Source: CAKZLS01 sp963701445 (GTDB lineage: Bacteria; Pseudomonadota; Alphaproteobacteria; Rhodospirillales; Defluviicoccaceae). From it: a DNA stretch of 64,000 nucleotides. Made by a program: the position numbers and the translations under genes. Within the stretch, counting starts at the first letter, position 1; each line of letters begins with the position of its first letter. The notes under the pieces were generated by a model, which did not search any database, had not been told where the DNA came from, and was given only the letters and a program-made list of their open reading frames with translations. The stretch lies in NCBI GenBank assembly GCA_963701445.1, contig CAVPAM010000018.1, forward strand, positions 1 to 64,000, written 5' to 3'. Of this stretch, positions 54,066 to 63,928 are shown piece after piece.

Positions 54066-55484
54066 TGCGCATCTGGCCGGACACCCTCACGGGACGGGCG
54101 CTGCTCGTCATGCTCGCCGGGATCGTGCTCTCCAACGGGATCGGCATCGCGGTCTTTTCCGGCGAGCGCCTCGACCTGTTGACCAGCGCGCGCGGCTACC
54201 GGCTCGCCGAGCGGGTTTCGGCCGTCGCCCGGTTGATGGACGAAACGCCGCCGGAGCAGCGCGCAAGGGTCGTCCGGCACATGCGGAGACCCGGACTGCG
54301 CATGTTCTGGTCGTCGGATCCGATCACCGAGGACGGCGCGGCCGACTGGCAAACGGGCCTGGTTCGAGGGGCGCTGATGGCTCAACTGGAGGATGGCGCG
54401 CCCGATCGCCTGCGCCTCTCGCTCGCGCGGCGGCCCGAATTCCGGCGGGGCCCCGGCGCGTCGTCAGGCGGCGGGCCGGGCCGTGATCACCGCGAGCCGG
54501 ACATGCGGCTCGGCGACGGTGAACCGTCCAATGGCGCCAGGGACGTTCTGCTTGGGGCCTACCGGCTTTCGGACGGAAGCTGGCTCAACTTCGCGGCTCC
54601 GTTCGCCGCCTTTCAACCCTTCTGGATGACCCGGTTTTTCCTGGCGATCGTGGCGGCGACGCTGGTCGTCGTGGTGATTTCGATCTGGGCGGTGCGAAGG
54701 GCGATCCAACCGCTCTCCATGTTCGCGGGCGCCGCCGAGCGGCTCGGCCTCGACGTGGACGCGCCGCCGCTGCCCGAGGAGGGGCCCCGCGAGGTCCGGC
54801 GGGCCTCGCGCGCCTTCAACGAAATGCAGGGACGCCTTCGGTCGTTTGTCCGCGACCGCACCCAGATGCTCGCGGCCATCTCCCACGATCTCCGGACACC
54901 GATCACCCGGCTCAGGCTGCGCGCCGAATTCATGGAGGACGGTGAGCAGAAGGACCGGATGCTCTCCGACCTGGACGAGATCCAGTCCATGATCGCCGCG
55001 ACCCTGGACTTCGCGCGGGACGATTTCGCCGGAGAGCCCCGGCGGGCGTTCGACCTGGCGGTGCTCCTGCGCGACATCTGCGACGAGTTCCGGGACGTCG
55101 GCGCGGACGTGACGTGGGAGGGGCCGGCGCACGCGACCCAGGTCGGCGCGCCGGCGGCGCTGAAGCGGGCGTTCACCAACCTGATCGGGAACGCCGTGAA
55201 CTACGGCGGCGGCGGCGCCGTGAGTTTGACGGGTGGAACAGGGGTCGTGCCGGATCCTCGTTGAGGATCGGGGGCCGGGACTCGCGGAGGCCGACCTGGA
55301 GCGGGTGTTCGAACCGTTCGTTCGGGCCGAGGGTTCGCGGAGCCGGGAGACCGGCGGCGTCGGGCTCGGTCTGGCCATTACGCGATCCATCGTCCGGGGG
55401 CACGGCGGCGACGTGACTCTGGCCAATCGCCCCGAGGGCGGGTTGCGGGCCACGGTTGCCCTCCCGGCCGGCGCAAACCCGTAG
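54062..55484 (+). CDS. Sensor histidine kinase (one frameshift)
   Basis: The restored protein has 473 residues. Two hydrophobic segments (about 11-33 and 190-209) flank a periplasmic domain of about 155 residues that is rich in Arg/Gly/Pro. A HAMP region follows, then the H-box AAISHDLRTPITRLRLRAEF (His275), the N-box FTNLIGNAVNYGGGG, and after the break the G-box VEDRGPGLAEADLERVFEPF and GVGLGLAITRSIVRGHGGDV. One extra G in 55231-55233 splits the ATPase domain; dropping it yields SLTVEQGSCRILVEDRG. It resembles EnvZ-type kinases. It is likely functional if the insertion is an error. Confidence 0.87.
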
Positions 55485-55604
55485 AACGGCGCCTTTTCCA
55501 TCGCGGCGCGCCGTCTGGCGCGTACTCCATATTTTAATCTTTTGGTGAGATCCTGGCAGGCGAATCGAAAGCGCTTGAATCGCGCCACGGAGATCGCAGC
55601 CAGC

Positions 55605-57084
55605 ATGTTTCACCGCGCCGACGACAGTTCGATCGACACCGACACCACTTCGAGAGCTTTCGAGCTGCCGGGATCCGCGTACTGGCACACCACCCTGTCG
55701 GAAGGCATGGTCTGCGGTCTCGTCGGGCTGATCGACGGGCTGGTCGTCCTGCTGGTCGGGGGGCTCCTGTACTGGAGCTACGTGGGCTGGTCCGCCGATA
55801 CCTATCCGATGTACCTGGCGGTGATCGCGGTCAACGCCGGGCTGACGGTGGGCGCGTTGCAGTATTCCCGCCTCTACGACTTCGATGCCATTGTCGCCTG
55901 GCCGAGTTACATGCCGCGGATTGTGATGCTGTGCGCCCTGGTTTTCTTGATCCCGCTGGCGCTTGTATTCGCGCTGAAGATCAGCGAGGAGTTTTCGCGG
56001 CTGTGGTTCTTCTCGTCGTTCGTGGCGACCGCGGCGCTGATCTGCGCGTGGCGCGGCGTGTTCCGCTATTTCCTCGGACGATCGTCGCGCGCCGGACTGT
56101 TGGCGCGGAACGTGGCGATCGTCGGAGCGGGCGGTCAGGCGAAGTGCCTGGTGGGGGAATTGCGCGACCGGGCCGTGCCGTGGAAACGCATCGTCGGCGT
56201 TTTCGACGACCGGAAGACGCGCATCGACGCCGAGGTGAATGGTTTCCCCGTTCTCGGCGATCTCGACGACCTGGTGGGATACGTGCGCCGGGGCCTGGTG
56301 CACGACGTGGTGATCACGCTTGCCGTGGAACGCCGACAAGCGGCTGGTCGGCATCATCGATCGTCTGCGCAACCTGCCGGTGCACGTCTATCTCGGCTCG
56401 GACCTCATCGGCTACCACTTTCCGCGTCACCACCGCCGGCGGCTGGAGGGGGTGCCGGTCCTGGAGATCGCCTCGGTGCCGCTCTCCGGTTGGAGCGGCC
56501 TGATCAAGGCGGTCGAGGACAAGATTCTGGCGGCTTTGGCGCTGGTCGCGCTGTCGCCGCTGTTTTTGTTGATCGCGGTGGCCATCAAGCTCGACAGCCG
56601 GGGGCCGGTGCTGTTCCGACAGGCGCGCTACGGGTTCAACAACGAGGTGATCATCGTCAACAAGTTCCGGACCATGTACCACGACCGTCCAGCGGAAACC
56701 GGGGTGCCGCAGGCGAGCCGGGGCGACATCCGGGTCACCCGCGTGGGCCGGATGCTGCGCCGCGTCAGCTTCGACGAACTGCCGCAGTTGCTGAACGTTC
56801 TGCGCGGCAACATGTCCATGGTCGGCCCCAGGCCGCACGCGGTCGAACATAACGAGCAGTACGCGGCGCTGATCGGCGGCTATCACGGCCGTCACCGGGT
56901 CAAGCCGGGGATCACCGGCTGGGCGCAGGTGAACGGGCTCAGGGGCGAAACGACCACGGTGGAACAGATGCGCCGGCGGGTGGATTTCGACATCTATTAC
57001 ATCGAAAACTGGTCGCCGTGGCTCGACTTCCGCATCGTCGCCCTGACCGCCGTGTTCGGCTGGCGCCAGAAGAACGCCTATTAG
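55605..57084 (+). CDS. Undecaprenyl-phosphate sugar phosphotransferase, exopolysaccharide-initiating (one frameshift)
   Basis: The restored protein has 492 residues. The N-terminal half has four to five hydrophobic segments and a CoA-binding_3-type Rossmann region (VAIVGAGGQAKCLVGELRDR). One extra T near 56320 breaks the frame; dropping it gives VITLPWNADKRLVGIIDRLR. The C-terminal half is the bacterial sugar transferase domain: hydrophobic anchor, then VIIVNKFRTMYHDRP, TRVGRMLRRVSFDELPQLLN and MSMVGPRPHAVEHNEQY. It puts the first sugar-phosphate on undecaprenyl phosphate, as WcaJ/GumD/ExoY-type enzymes do. ATG 55605 was chosen; a GTG at 55542 is also possible. It is the first gene of the polysaccharide locus. 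Confidence 0.88.
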
Positions 57085-57294
57085 CGGCCAGCGTCACGAG
57101 CCGTCGCGCACAACACCATTGACCGTTTTTAACCCGTATGGCGTAAAGTAACGGTGTCACGGAACCCCGTACCGCCGTAAACTCAGGGAGTCGCGGACGC
57201 ACTCCGCCCCGCCGATTTCCGTCCGTCCATTGACGAGCCAGCGGACCGGGCGCCGGCACGGACGCGGAACCATCAGGAACACGGTTGGGGAAAC

Positions 57295-58839
57295 ATGAAC
57301 GCAGAAACGGAAACCGCGATGCCGCTGGATCGGCGGAAGATCCTCTGGACGGTGGTCCTGGTGGCGTTCCTCATTCCGGTGCCGGTCGGTTTCGTGTTCG
57401 GGTGGGGCGTGGCTTTCATGAGCTGGTTGTTGATCGGGCTTTGGGCGCTTTTCTTCCTCTCGATCAACGGACCGGCCATTGGTTTCTGGACGCTCGTCGG
57501 GCTTGTGGTTCTGGCGCCGTTGCCGCTGGGGGCCGTGCATCTGTGGAGCTGGGGGCTGATGGCCTGCGTGGTCGCGGTCCTCCTTGCCGTGTGGAGCTGC
57601 CGCGTGATCCTGGGCTGGGAACGGCCGGACATCCGTCTGAAAACGGCGTGGCCCCTCGTGGTTCCGTTCTGCGCGGCGATGCTGTGGGCCGTCGTACAAT
57701 CCCTTTCGATCACTCCGGCGGACTGGCATCACCCGCTGTGGTTCAGCGCGGCCGACGCGCTCGGCATGGAGCTCAGGTCGCGGATCACCCTCAATCCCTA
57801 CGAGACGATTTCCTTCGTGTGCCGGCTGCTGACCTACGCCGGCATCTTCTGGCTTTCGATGCAGTATTGCCGGCGGTCCGACCGCGCCCGGCAGGTGATC
57901 CATGCGCTGACCTACGCGGGTCTGGCCTACACGGTCTATGGCCTGATCGTTCAATTCTCCGGATCGCAGACCATCCTGTGGTTCAGCAAGTTCGCGTACC
58001 TCGACGATCTCACCAGCAGCTTCGTGAACCGGAACTCGTTCGCGACCTATGCCGGTCTGACGTTGATGTGCGCCACCGGACTGATCGTGATGTCGATCGC
58101 GTCGACGCTCGGTGCGCCGGGCGGTGGCCGGGAGCGGCTGCGCCGGTTTATCGAGAACATGACCGGAAGAGGCTGGTCGCTCCTGCTCGCCTGGATCGTC
58201 ATCCTGACCGCGCTCATCCTGTCCCACTCGCGCGCCGGTTTCACGAGTACGCTGCTCGGCCTCGCGACCTTGATCGCGGCGCTGCGGTTTTCCCGGGCAT
58301 TGTCGGGTCGGACCGCGCTGATCTTCGCGGGGGTATGCTTTGCCGCCCTCTGCCTTTTCTTTACCGTGGGCGGCGAGGCGCTGGATCTGAGAATGGCCGA
58401 GGCCACCTGGGTGGGCGAGCCGCGCCTTCGGGTTTACGACCTGACGATGTCGGCCATAGACGCGGCGCCGATCCTCGGCACGGGCGCGGGGACCTTCGAG
58501 GAGGTGTTCCGGTTTTACCGGACGACCGATATCCTGGATGTCTACATGAAGGCCCACAACACCTATCTCGAGAACATCCTGGAACTGGGCTTCCCCGCCG
58601 CGTTGGCGCTGTTCTCGGTGTTCGCCGGGTTCGTCGTGCTCACCTGCGTCGGCTTGCGCCGCCGCCGGCGCGACGTCGTTTATCCGTGCATCGGACTTGC
58701 GTCGACGGTGCTGGTGGCCGCCCATTCGCTGGTCGATTTCAGCTTGCAGATTCCCGCCGTCACCGCGACGTATTGCCTGATCATGGGCGCCGCGTGCGCG
58801 CAATGCTGGAGCACTCGCAAGCCCGAGGACCCCTGGTAG
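57295..58839 (+). CDS. O-antigen ligase/Wzy-like polysaccharide membrane protein
   Basis: A 514-residue protein with about 12 hydrophobic segments and one long periplasmic loop containing SFVNRNSFATYAGLTLMC. This is the N-R-N-x-(F/Y)-A motif of the Wzy_C/WaaL family; a second part reads LSHSRAGFTSTLLGLATLIA and later AHNTYLENILELGFPAALAL with the conserved His. It either polymerises the repeat unit or joins it to a lipid; the genomic neighbourhood favours polymerisation of exopolysaccharide. ATG 57295 follows a GGGGAAAC site. A 210-bp gap precedes it after the sugar transferase gene. Confidence 0.87.
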   Translation: MNAETETAMPLDRRKILWTVVLVAFLIPVPVGFVFGWGVAFMSWLLIGLWALFFLSINGPAIGFWTLVGLVVLAPLPLGAVHLWSWGLMACVVAVLLAVWSCRVILGWERPDIRLKTAWPLVVPFCAAMLWAVVQSLSITPADWHHPLWFSAADALGMELRSRITLNPYETISFVCRLLTYAGIFWLSMQYCRRSDRARQVIHALTYAGLAYTVYGLIVQFSGSQTILWFSKFAYLDDLTSSFVNRNSFATYAGLTLMCATGLIVMSIASTLGAPGGGRERLRRFIENMTGRGWSLLLAWIVILTALILSHSRAGFTSTLLGLATLIAALRFSRALSGRTALIFAGVCFAALCLFFTVGGEALDLRMAEATWVGEPRLRVYDLTMSAIDAAPILGTGAGTFEEVFRFYRTTDILDVYMKAHNTYLENILELGFPAALALFSVFAGFVVLTCVGLRRRRRDVVYPCIGLASTVLVAAHSLVDFSLQIPAVTATYCLIMGAACAQCWSTRKPEDPW

Positions 58840-58843
58840 GATG

Positions 58844-59527
58844 TCACGACGGCTCGAGTTTCCTGAGCCGCTCCTCGAAGGCCGAAAGGTCACGCGGATT
58901 TCCGAGAAGGGCCGCCCGGACCAGATTGACCTGCTGGAAGCCGGCCGCCATTCGGGTGAGTTCGGCGGGGTCGTGTTTCCAGGCCTGGCGGACCTGCTGG
59001 AGAACGAGTTCCCGGTCCTCGAGAAGCAATTTGGGCCAAGCCAGAAAACTCAGCCTGAGGCGGGACATCAGCAAGCGGGGGTCGTACGGCGCCGTGGCGA
59101 ACGCGAGGCGTAGCGCCGACAGCGCCCCGGGCGTCCAGCCGTCCGCCTGAAACGACGCATAGGCGAGTCTCGTCCAGGCGTAGGGGTTGGCCGGCGCCAG
59201 GGCCAGACCCGCCTTCAACGAGGCGATGGCCTCTTCGATGCGCTGGCGCTTTTCGGGATCGGTCTCGTCCAGTCTCTCGGCCATCAGCAATTGGGCGAGG
59301 CCGAGGTCGGTGAAGGTGCGGCCGCGGGAACTCCACGACAGGCCCCGCCGCTGCGCGGCGACCAGCGTCTCCAGCTCTTCCGTCTGGACCGTCTGAAGGT
59401 TTTGCAGTTTTCTCAGAACGGGAGCGGATGGCGCCATCACGAAGGCGGATATGGTCCGTGGAAGACCCCACGCCAACATGGCAACCGCCATGACCCCAAC
59501 GACGACACCGATCAAACGGGATTTCAT
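58844..59527 (-). CDS. Membrane-anchored TPR-like protein of the polysaccharide locus
   Basis: 227 residues: an N-terminal membrane anchor (LIGVVVGVMAVAMLAWGL), then helical repeats with TPR-like spacing (LGLAQLLMAERLDETDPEKR, IASLKAGLALAPANPYAWTR, ALSALRLAFATAPYDPRLLM). Similar small TPR proteins often sit beside O-antigen ligase-like genes. It is convergent with that gene, 4 bp away, and lies downstream of wzc on the same strand. The ATG at 59527 was chosen. Its role in secretion or assembly is inferred from position. Confidence 0.7.
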   Translation of the reverse strand: MKSRLIGVVVGVMAVAMLAWGLPRTISAFVMAPSAPVLRKLQNLQTVQTEELETLVAAQRRGLSWSSRGRTFTDLGLAQLLMAERLDETDPEKRQRIEEAIASLKAGLALAPANPYAWTRLAYASFQADGWTPGALSALRLAFATAPYDPRLLMSRLRLSFLAWPKLLLEDRELVLQQVRQAWKHDPAELTRMAAGFQQVNLVRAALLGNPRDLSAFEERLRKLEPS

Positions 59528-59631
59528 GAGCAAACCAGCAAGGGCAACCGTTGGGTGACGGCCGTTCGATCCCGGCGGCCGCTCCCCGGATCGATGACCG
59601 TGATATCGGTCCCTATGTTAGATCGGGACCG

Positions 59632-61905
59632 TCAGTCCACATAGTATTTCTTGATCCGGCCCGTGTAGTAGCCGGAGTCGCCGTAGCCGTACTGCGCGTG
59701 TTTCTTGACGTTCACCACATTCAGGACGACGCCGGCCAGCGTCGCGCCGGACGTGATCACCTGTTTGATCGCCATCGCGACGGTCTCGCGCCGCGTATCC
59801 GCCCAGCGCACGGTAAACACCACCCGGTCGACGATTGTCGCGAGGATGCGCGCGTCCGAAACCGCCAGCACCGGAGGCGAGTCGAGAATGACCAGGTCAT
59901 AGGATTGCGCCAGCCCCTCGATGAGGCGTTTCATATGATCCGAGGCGACGATATCGGCGGGATTGGAGGCGAATTTTCCGGCGGTGATCAGGTGCGCGCC
60001 GGAGGCCTCGTCCTTGCGGACCACGTCGTCCATCTTGACCTCGCCCGCCAACAGTTCGACCAATCCGGGCCCGGTGGGAATGCCGAGGACCGCGCTGATG
60101 CTGGGCTTGCGAAGGTCGGTATCGATCAGGATCACCCTGCGGCCCGATTTCGCCAGCATGCGCGTCAAACTGAGCGCCAGGGTGGTTTTCCCTTCGCCGC
60201 TCTGCGCGGACGTGAACACGATCGTTTTCGGCGGCGCGTCGACGTGTGACAGAAGCAGGCTGGTGTAGAGGCCGCGAACGGCTTCGCCGTACGCGGACAT
60301 CGGCCGGTCGAGAATGTAGTCCGCCGGGGTCTGCCGGTTCTTCAACACTCCCGTCAAGGCGGGAACGAGGCTCAGGATGCTCGCGCCCGTCAGCCGTTCG
60401 ATCTGGTCGCCGCTTCGGAAACCCTTGTCCAACTGCTCCAGAAGGAACACCAGCAACACCCCGAGGATCGTGGAAGCCGCCACGACCAGGGCGAGAATGA
60501 TCGTTTTCTTGGGGTGCGAGGGGACGGTGGGGACGTCGGCCGCCGATATGATCCGCGCGTCGGGCCGCTGACTCTCGATATCCTGTTCGGCGCTCTTCTG
60601 CTCGAACCGCGCCAGGAATGTTTCCAGCAGCGCCTTGTCGGCCTCGCCCTCGCGCTCGAGGGCGCGCAGTTGAACCTCGGCGGTGTTGGATTGGCCAAGC
60701 CGGACCTTGAGGCGTTCCAGGCTTTCCGAGAGCGTCGATTCCCTTGCCTTGGCGATCCCGACCTCGTTCTGGAGGGCGAGCACGACCTTCTTGACCTCGC
60801 TTTCGATCTTCGCCTGGATATCGCTGAGTTCGGCGCGGGCGCTGATCATTTTCGGGTGCCTGTCGCCGTACTGCCCCGCCGATTCGACCACCTTGCGCCG
60901 AATCTCGGTTTCTTTCTCCATGAGCGACTGGACGATGGGCGAATCAAGCACGTCGGCCGCCGAACCCGCGCCGCCGGCCGATCGGATCAGGCCCTGCACC
61001 TGGCCAAGCCGCGCCTCGGCTTCCGCCCGCTGCGCGCCGGCCAGAATGAGTTGCGCGCTGAGTTCGGAGATCTGCTGGGTGATGAGTGGACCGGAGGTCC
61101 CCTGCAGAAGCCCCGCTTCCTTGCGGAAAGCCTCGATGGCGCGCTCCGACGCGTCGACCTTGTCGCGCAGGCCGGCGATCTTGTCGTTGAGCCAGGAGGT
61201 CGTCCGGCGCGTGGCCTCGAACTTGGCCTCCAGTTGGTCGACGATGTAGTCGGCGGCGACCGCATTGGCGACCTCGGCCGCGCGGTTGGCGCTCTCCGAC
61301 GTGAAACCGATGGAAATGACCCGCGAAAAGCCCTGGCGAGCCACCGTGAGCCTCGAGAGGAACTCGTCCACGACGGCCACGCGCTCGCGATCGCGGATCT
61401 CCGCTTCCGTCGGCGCCGAGCCCGATTGTCCGTCAAGCAGGATCGCCGCCCATTCCTTGGGAAGGTAGGACCGGAAATCGAGAAGCCCGTCGAAAAACCC
61501 CTTGGGCCGGAGCGTGGCGTTGAACTCGGGATCCTCGCTGAGCCGAAGCTGCTCGATCACCTTCTCGGCGAGGCGGCGGGACTTGATCACCTCCATCTCG
61601 CTTTCGATGGTCTCGGTATCCACGCCGCGGCCGGCCAGCATTTCCTCGAAGTTGACCATGGACGAGTTGTGCGATTCGATCAGGACCTGGGCTTGCGCGG
61701 CATACTTCGGGGGGATCTGGAAAAGGATGATCGCGGTCGCGACGGAAAGCACGGCCACCGTTCCGACGATGACCGCCTTGCGGCGCCAAAGCTTGCGAAA
61801 GAAGTCTCTGAGATCGAATTCGCCAAGGAACGAAGACTGTTGGGAACCGGGATCGCCGTGGTCGGCGAGCCTGGTTCTGGGGATGTCGTGCATAAAGCTG
61901 TCCAT
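59632..61905 (-). CDS. Polysaccharide co-polymerase/BY-kinase, Wzc-like
   Basis: A 757-residue inner-membrane protein. N-terminal Wzz domain (FFRKLWRRKAVIVGTVAVLS), a long periplasmic coiled-coil (residues about 190-440), a second membrane segment (TIILALVVAASTILGVLLVF) and a cytoplasmic tyrosine-kinase ATPase: Walker A SAQSGEGKTTLALSLTRML, Walker A' VILIDTDLRKPS, Walker B LVILDSPPVLAVSDARIL. The C-terminus is Tyr-rich (YGYGDSGYYTGRIKKYYVD), the autophosphorylation cluster. It controls chain length and export with Wza. ATG 61905 has a GAAGAGGG site; ATG 61935 is possible. It is downstream of wza on the same strand. Confidence 0.93.
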   Translation of the reverse strand: MDSFMHDIPRTRLADHGDPGSQQSSFLGEFDLRDFFRKLWRRKAVIVGTVAVLSVATAIILFQIPPKYAAQAQVLIESHNSSMVNFEEMLAGRGVDTETIESEMEVIKSRRLAEKVIEQLRLSEDPEFNATLRPKGFFDGLLDFRSYLPKEWAAILLDGQSGSAPTEAEIRDRERVAVVDEFLSRLTVARQGFSRVISIGFTSESANRAAEVANAVAADYIVDQLEAKFEATRRTTSWLNDKIAGLRDKVDASERAIEAFRKEAGLLQGTSGPLITQQISELSAQLILAGAQRAEAEARLGQVQGLIRSAGGAGSAADVLDSPIVQSLMEKETEIRRKVVESAGQYGDRHPKMISARAELSDIQAKIESEVKKVVLALQNEVGIAKARESTLSESLERLKVRLGQSNTAEVQLRALEREGEADKALLETFLARFEQKSAEQDIESQRPDARIISAADVPTVPSHPKKTIILALVVAASTILGVLLVFLLEQLDKGFRSGDQIERLTGASILSLVPALTGVLKNRQTPADYILDRPMSAYGEAVRGLYTSLLLSHVDAPPKTIVFTSAQSGEGKTTLALSLTRMLAKSGRRVILIDTDLRKPSISAVLGIPTGPGLVELLAGEVKMDDVVRKDEASGAHLITAGKFASNPADIVASDHMKRLIEGLAQSYDLVILDSPPVLAVSDARILATIVDRVVFTVRWADTRRETVAMAIKQVITSGATLAGVVLNVVNVKKHAQYGYGDSGYYTGRIKKYYVD

Positions 61906-62028
61906 GAACCCTCTTCCCGCCGCGGTGGTGGCCATTTGATCGAAGTCGTGACCAATAGACTATATGACCAAATGGTTAGCGCTTAACTAACCCACAACGC
62001 GCCGGCGGGAAAAAGCTCCGTAAGCCCG

Positions 62029-62595
62029 TTAGAAGAACCGTTCTGGAACCCTTATGACATCTCCCGGAAACACGATGGTATCGGGGTTGGCTTCCTGCCA
62101 ATCGGTCTGCGCGGTGTCGCCGCCTCGCTTGATCTCGACCTCGCTCTTCTTCGCGCGATAGCTGAACCCACCGGCCATGGCGACCGCGTTCCATACGGTC
62201 ATGCCGTTGACATAGGGATAGCTACCCGGTTCGTTGACCTCGCCGATGATGTAGAACGGACGGTAGTTCAGGACATCGACGCTGACGCTCGGGTCCTTCA
62301 GGAAATCGGGCTGCAAACGGTTGGTGATGGCCTGTTCGAGTTCGGAAAGCGTCAACCCCTTTGCCTCGACGGTACGGATCAGCGGCAGGGAAACCCGCCC
62401 GGTTCCATCGAGCTCGAACTCCCCGGACAGATCCTCATGACCAAACACAGTCACGCGGATGCGGTCTCCGGCGCCGAGCCGGTAGCTGTTATCCGCTTGC
62501 GCGTGCGCTCGCTCCGCCTGGCCAAGGAGCGTGAGCGCACACAAACAGGCGACCAGAACGATACGATCAATGCGGGCAAATCGTCCCTTTAGCAT
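62029..62595 (-). CDS. Outer-membrane polysaccharide export protein, Wza-like
   Basis: About 188 residues, a short form of the polysaccharide export family: leader with a signal peptide (IVLVACLCALTLLGQAERAH ending AQA), then poly_export motif YRLGAGDRIRVTVFGHEDLS, and SLBB-type segments ITNRLQPDFLKDPSVSVDVL and FYIIGEVNEPGSYPYVNGMT with ending FPGDVIRVPERFF. It likely forms the periplasm-outer membrane exit for the polymer. Two ATGs (62604, 62595) share one GGAG site; 62595 has better spacing. It lies between wzc and the beta-barrel gene. Confidence 0.9.
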   Translation of the reverse strand: MLKGRFARIDRIVLVACLCALTLLGQAERAHAQADNSYRLGAGDRIRVTVFGHEDLSGEFELDGTGRVSLPLIRTVEAKGLTLSELEQAITNRLQPDFLKDPSVSVDVLNYRPFYIIGEVNEPGSYPYVNGMTVWNAVAMAGGFSYRAKKSEVEIKRGGDTAQTDWQEANPDTIVFPGDVIRVPERFF

Positions 62596-62662
62596 GCACT
62601 TCATACTCCGTTTCCAACTGCCAAACGATTTTGCGGTCCGGGGTGGCGCCGCGCAACCATAA

Positions 62663-63928
62663 TCATAACTGCCCGCTGATGCCGAGAATGAACCGGTTTT
62701 CCGTGTAATCCTGATCACCGCCGGGAGCGTCGTCGGAGTCGCGGCGAGTAAAGATATAATCGAGGGTCGCGGAGAAATAACGGTTGAGCAGATACCGGCC
62801 GCCAATGCCCGCGCGGTAAATATAGTCATTCCGGGAGTTGCCCTCATAGTCATTGTTGGTCACGCCCCCCGAAACATTCAGGAGGAGGTTCCGGAGCAAC
62901 TCGTGGTCGACGCGGAGGGTGCCGGCGGTCGCCCAGTACCCGGACGCTCCCGCCTCCGTGGTTTCTTCGATGGTCCGAGCGACACGGGCGCCGACGGTGG
63001 TCAACGGAGTGACGTTCCAGTCCACGGACATGCCCCCGCTGGGGCCCTCGATATTCTCGAGCGAACTGTCGTTGTCGTAGAACTGTTTCCGGTACCCGAA
63101 GAAAACGTCGCCGACGGTAATTCCGCCAAGATCGAACGCGAGCCCGCCGACGGCGTTGTAACCCCAAGAATCGCGATTTATCCCCGCATCATCGGGTGTT
63201 TCATCGTATACGCGCGTGTTTCCGTCGAATCGCACAAAGGCCTCATAAGCGGGAACGATTTCATAGCCGCCGCGAATTCCGCCGCCATACACGTTCCGGT
63301 CCCTGTCATCGTTGTTGATGTTTCCGCCGGAGACGTTTTCGTTGTCGTCGTAGTCGCGCCGAAAGAATTCGCCGTCCACCGTCGCCGAAAACCGCCCGAA
63401 CTGCTGGAAATAGGTCGCGAAGGAGTCGTACTGATAGTAAACGGTCGGATCCTTGGCGTCGAAGTCGGAGTCCGGATTGCCGCGGTCCTCGTGACGGCGG
63501 GAAACGCCGCCGCCGCCGCTCAACTGAGCGTCCCGGGTGATGTCGAGGCGTCCGTCGGTGGCGAACGCGAAATCCTGGTAATTCTCGTCAGGGTTCTGCG
63601 CATAGAGGCCGAAGTCGCCCTCCGCCGCGAAATTCAGCGCGTGATTGTTCCAGTCCGATTCGACGGAAAACCCCGGGCTAAGGATCGTGATGAAATCATC
63701 CGTGCGATCATGTTCCGTGGCAAAGATATTATCGTTGTATTCCTCGGCGATCGTCGCCCGCGGAAAGAAAAAGAAACTCCCGGCGCGGATGCCGAGCGGA
63801 TCGTATTCAGGGCGTGGCCGCGTGAGCACCGTATCGCCGCGGAACAATTCCTGAGCATAACCATCAATACTGAAAAATACGGCGCCAGCGGCCACCGCCA
63901 AACCGAAGCCGATTGACTTCTTCACCAT
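62663..63928 (-). CDS. Putative beta-barrel outer membrane protein (BBP2_2-type) of the polysaccharide locus
   Basis: A 421-residue exported protein. A signal peptide (GFGLAVAAGAVFFSIDGYAQ) precedes about 16 amphipathic strands rich in Tyr, Asp and Asn, with aromatic residues at strand ends and a C-terminal strand ending RFILGISGQL. The opening FFFFPRATIAEEYNDNIFAT matches the putative beta-barrel porin family found in exopolysaccharide and PEP-CTERM-associated loci. It may form the outer-membrane pore used with Wza or anchor the polymer. The start at ATG 63928 is followed by a signal peptide at once. The 72 bp to the window end show nothing further. Confidence 0.85.
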   Translation of the reverse strand: MVKKSIGFGLAVAAGAVFFSIDGYAQELFRGDTVLTRPRPEYDPLGIRAGSFFFFPRATIAEEYNDNIFATEHDRTDDFITILSPGFSVESDWNNHALNFAAEGDFGLYAQNPDENYQDFAFATDGRLDITRDAQLSGGGGVSRRHEDRGNPDSDFDAKDPTVYYQYDSFATYFQQFGRFSATVDGEFFRRDYDDNENVSGGNINNDDRDRNVYGGGIRGGYEIVPAYEAFVRFDGNTRVYDETPDDAGINRDSWGYNAVGGLAFDLGGITVGDVFFGYRKQFYDNDSSLENIEGPSGGMSVDWNVTPLTTVGARVARTIEETTEAGASGYWATAGTLRVDHELLRNLLLNVSGGVTNNDYEGNSRNDYIYRAGIGGRYLLNRYFSATLDYIFTRRDSDDAPGGDQDYTENRFILGISGQL

